Shown here piece after piece: positions 14,158 to 14,418 of a stretch of 14,418 nucleotides of DNA. The translations under genes were made by a program, and so were the position numbers. The DNA comes from an uncultured Dokdonia sp. GTDB lineage: Bacteria > Bacteroidota > Bacteroidia > Flavobacteriales > Flavobacteriaceae. How positions within the stretch are numbered: position 1 is the stretch's first letter; each line of letters begins with the position of its first letter. The stretch covers positions 1-14,418 of the forward strand of contig CAKZKZ010000035.1 of NCBI GenBank assembly GCA_937124495.1, written 5' to 3'. A model generated the notes under the pieces. It made no database searches. It had not been told where the DNA came from and was given only the letters and a program-made list of their open reading frames with translations.

Positions 14158-14418
14158 ATGTTTTCTAAAACGTGTAAATACGGTATTAAAGCGACACTCT
14201 TCATAGCTCAAAAATCACAATTTGATGAGCGTGTGAGTTTAAAAGAGATTGCTGAGGCAATAGATTCTCCTGTTGCTTTTACGGCTAAAATTTTACAGTT
14301 ACTTGCAAAAGAAAATATCATAAGTTCTAGAAAAGGGCCTAAAGGAGGTTTTGAAATAGATAAAGTACAATTACCAAAAATCACAATAAAACAGGTTGTC
14401 AAAGCCATCGATGGAGAT
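14158..14418 (+). CDS. Rrf2-family transcriptional regulator, 5' part
   Basis: An open frame runs from the ATG at 14158 to the window end, giving 87 residues of a protein usually about 135-150 long; the rest is outside the window. The start CKYGIKATLFIA, the winged-helix segment SLKEIAEAIDSPVAFTAKIL, the SRKGPKGGFEI wing and VVKAIDGD are diagnostic of Rrf2/IscR-like regulators. These sense iron-sulfur cluster status, nitric oxide or redox state. The cluster-binding cysteines of IscR/NsrR lie further on (around residues 90-106), so sensing ability cannot be judged here. The only visible cysteine is C6. A good promoter lies just upstream. An ATG at 14154 is in another frame and stops after four codons, so 14158 is the start. 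Confidence 0.9.
   Translation, partial: MFSKTCKYGIKATLFIAQKSQFDERVSLKEIAEAIDSPVAFTAKILQLLAKENIISSRKGPKGGFEIDKVQLPKITIKQVVKAIDGD

Overview
The window looks like chromosomal DNA of a marine-type Flavobacteriaceae bacterium (Bacteroidota). The basis is low GC, Bacteroidota promoter boxes (TAnnTTTG, best at 14129-14136), lack of clear Shine-Dalgarno sequences, and typical families: DUF5916 barrel, LytTR and NarL two-component pairs, a TonB_C-like lipoprotein, a CarboxypepD_reg-like secreted protein and an Rrf2 regulator. The genus cannot be fixed from the sequence alone.

Layout. 1-457 is non-coding apart from leader elements of a short single-stranded DNA-binding protein (458-790). A hairpin at 797-828 separates ssb from a convergent gene for a very cysteine-rich von Willebrand factor A (VWA) protein (856-2205, minus). 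Divergent from that gene is a tight four-gene cluster (2377-5117): an exported protein of unknown function, a seven-helix membrane protein, a small NarL-type histidine kinase and a LuxR/NarL response regulator. A minus-strand block follows: a TonB_C-like lipoprotein (5196-5648), then a LytTR response regulator and its LytS-like kinase (5866-7586).

Divergent from the LytS-like kinase is a compact five-gene plus-strand cluster (7787-13118) in which almost every product is exported or membrane-bound. It encodes a DUF5916 outer-membrane barrel with a CBM9-like domain, a YceI lipocalin-like protein, a PepSY-associated membrane protein, an intradiol ring-cleavage dioxygenase with a Tat-like leader, and a DUF3500 protein. 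The gaps are 5-29 bases, so it is probably one operon, and the adjacent LytTR pair is the natural candidate regulator. The combination suggests an envelope pathway acting on an aromatic (catechol-like) or quinone-like compound, possibly iron-linked. That function is inference.

The right end holds a convergent secreted CarboxypepD_reg-like protein with no ATG start (13206-14003, minus) and, divergent from it, the 5' part of an Rrf2-family regulator gene (14158 to the window edge). Two intergenic regions (5753-5822 and 13162-13181) share a 17-base sequence built on a CGCTTTCGCGAAAGCG palindrome, probably a dispersed repeat or protein-binding site.

No rRNA, tRNA, CRISPR array, transposase or prophage gene was recognised.
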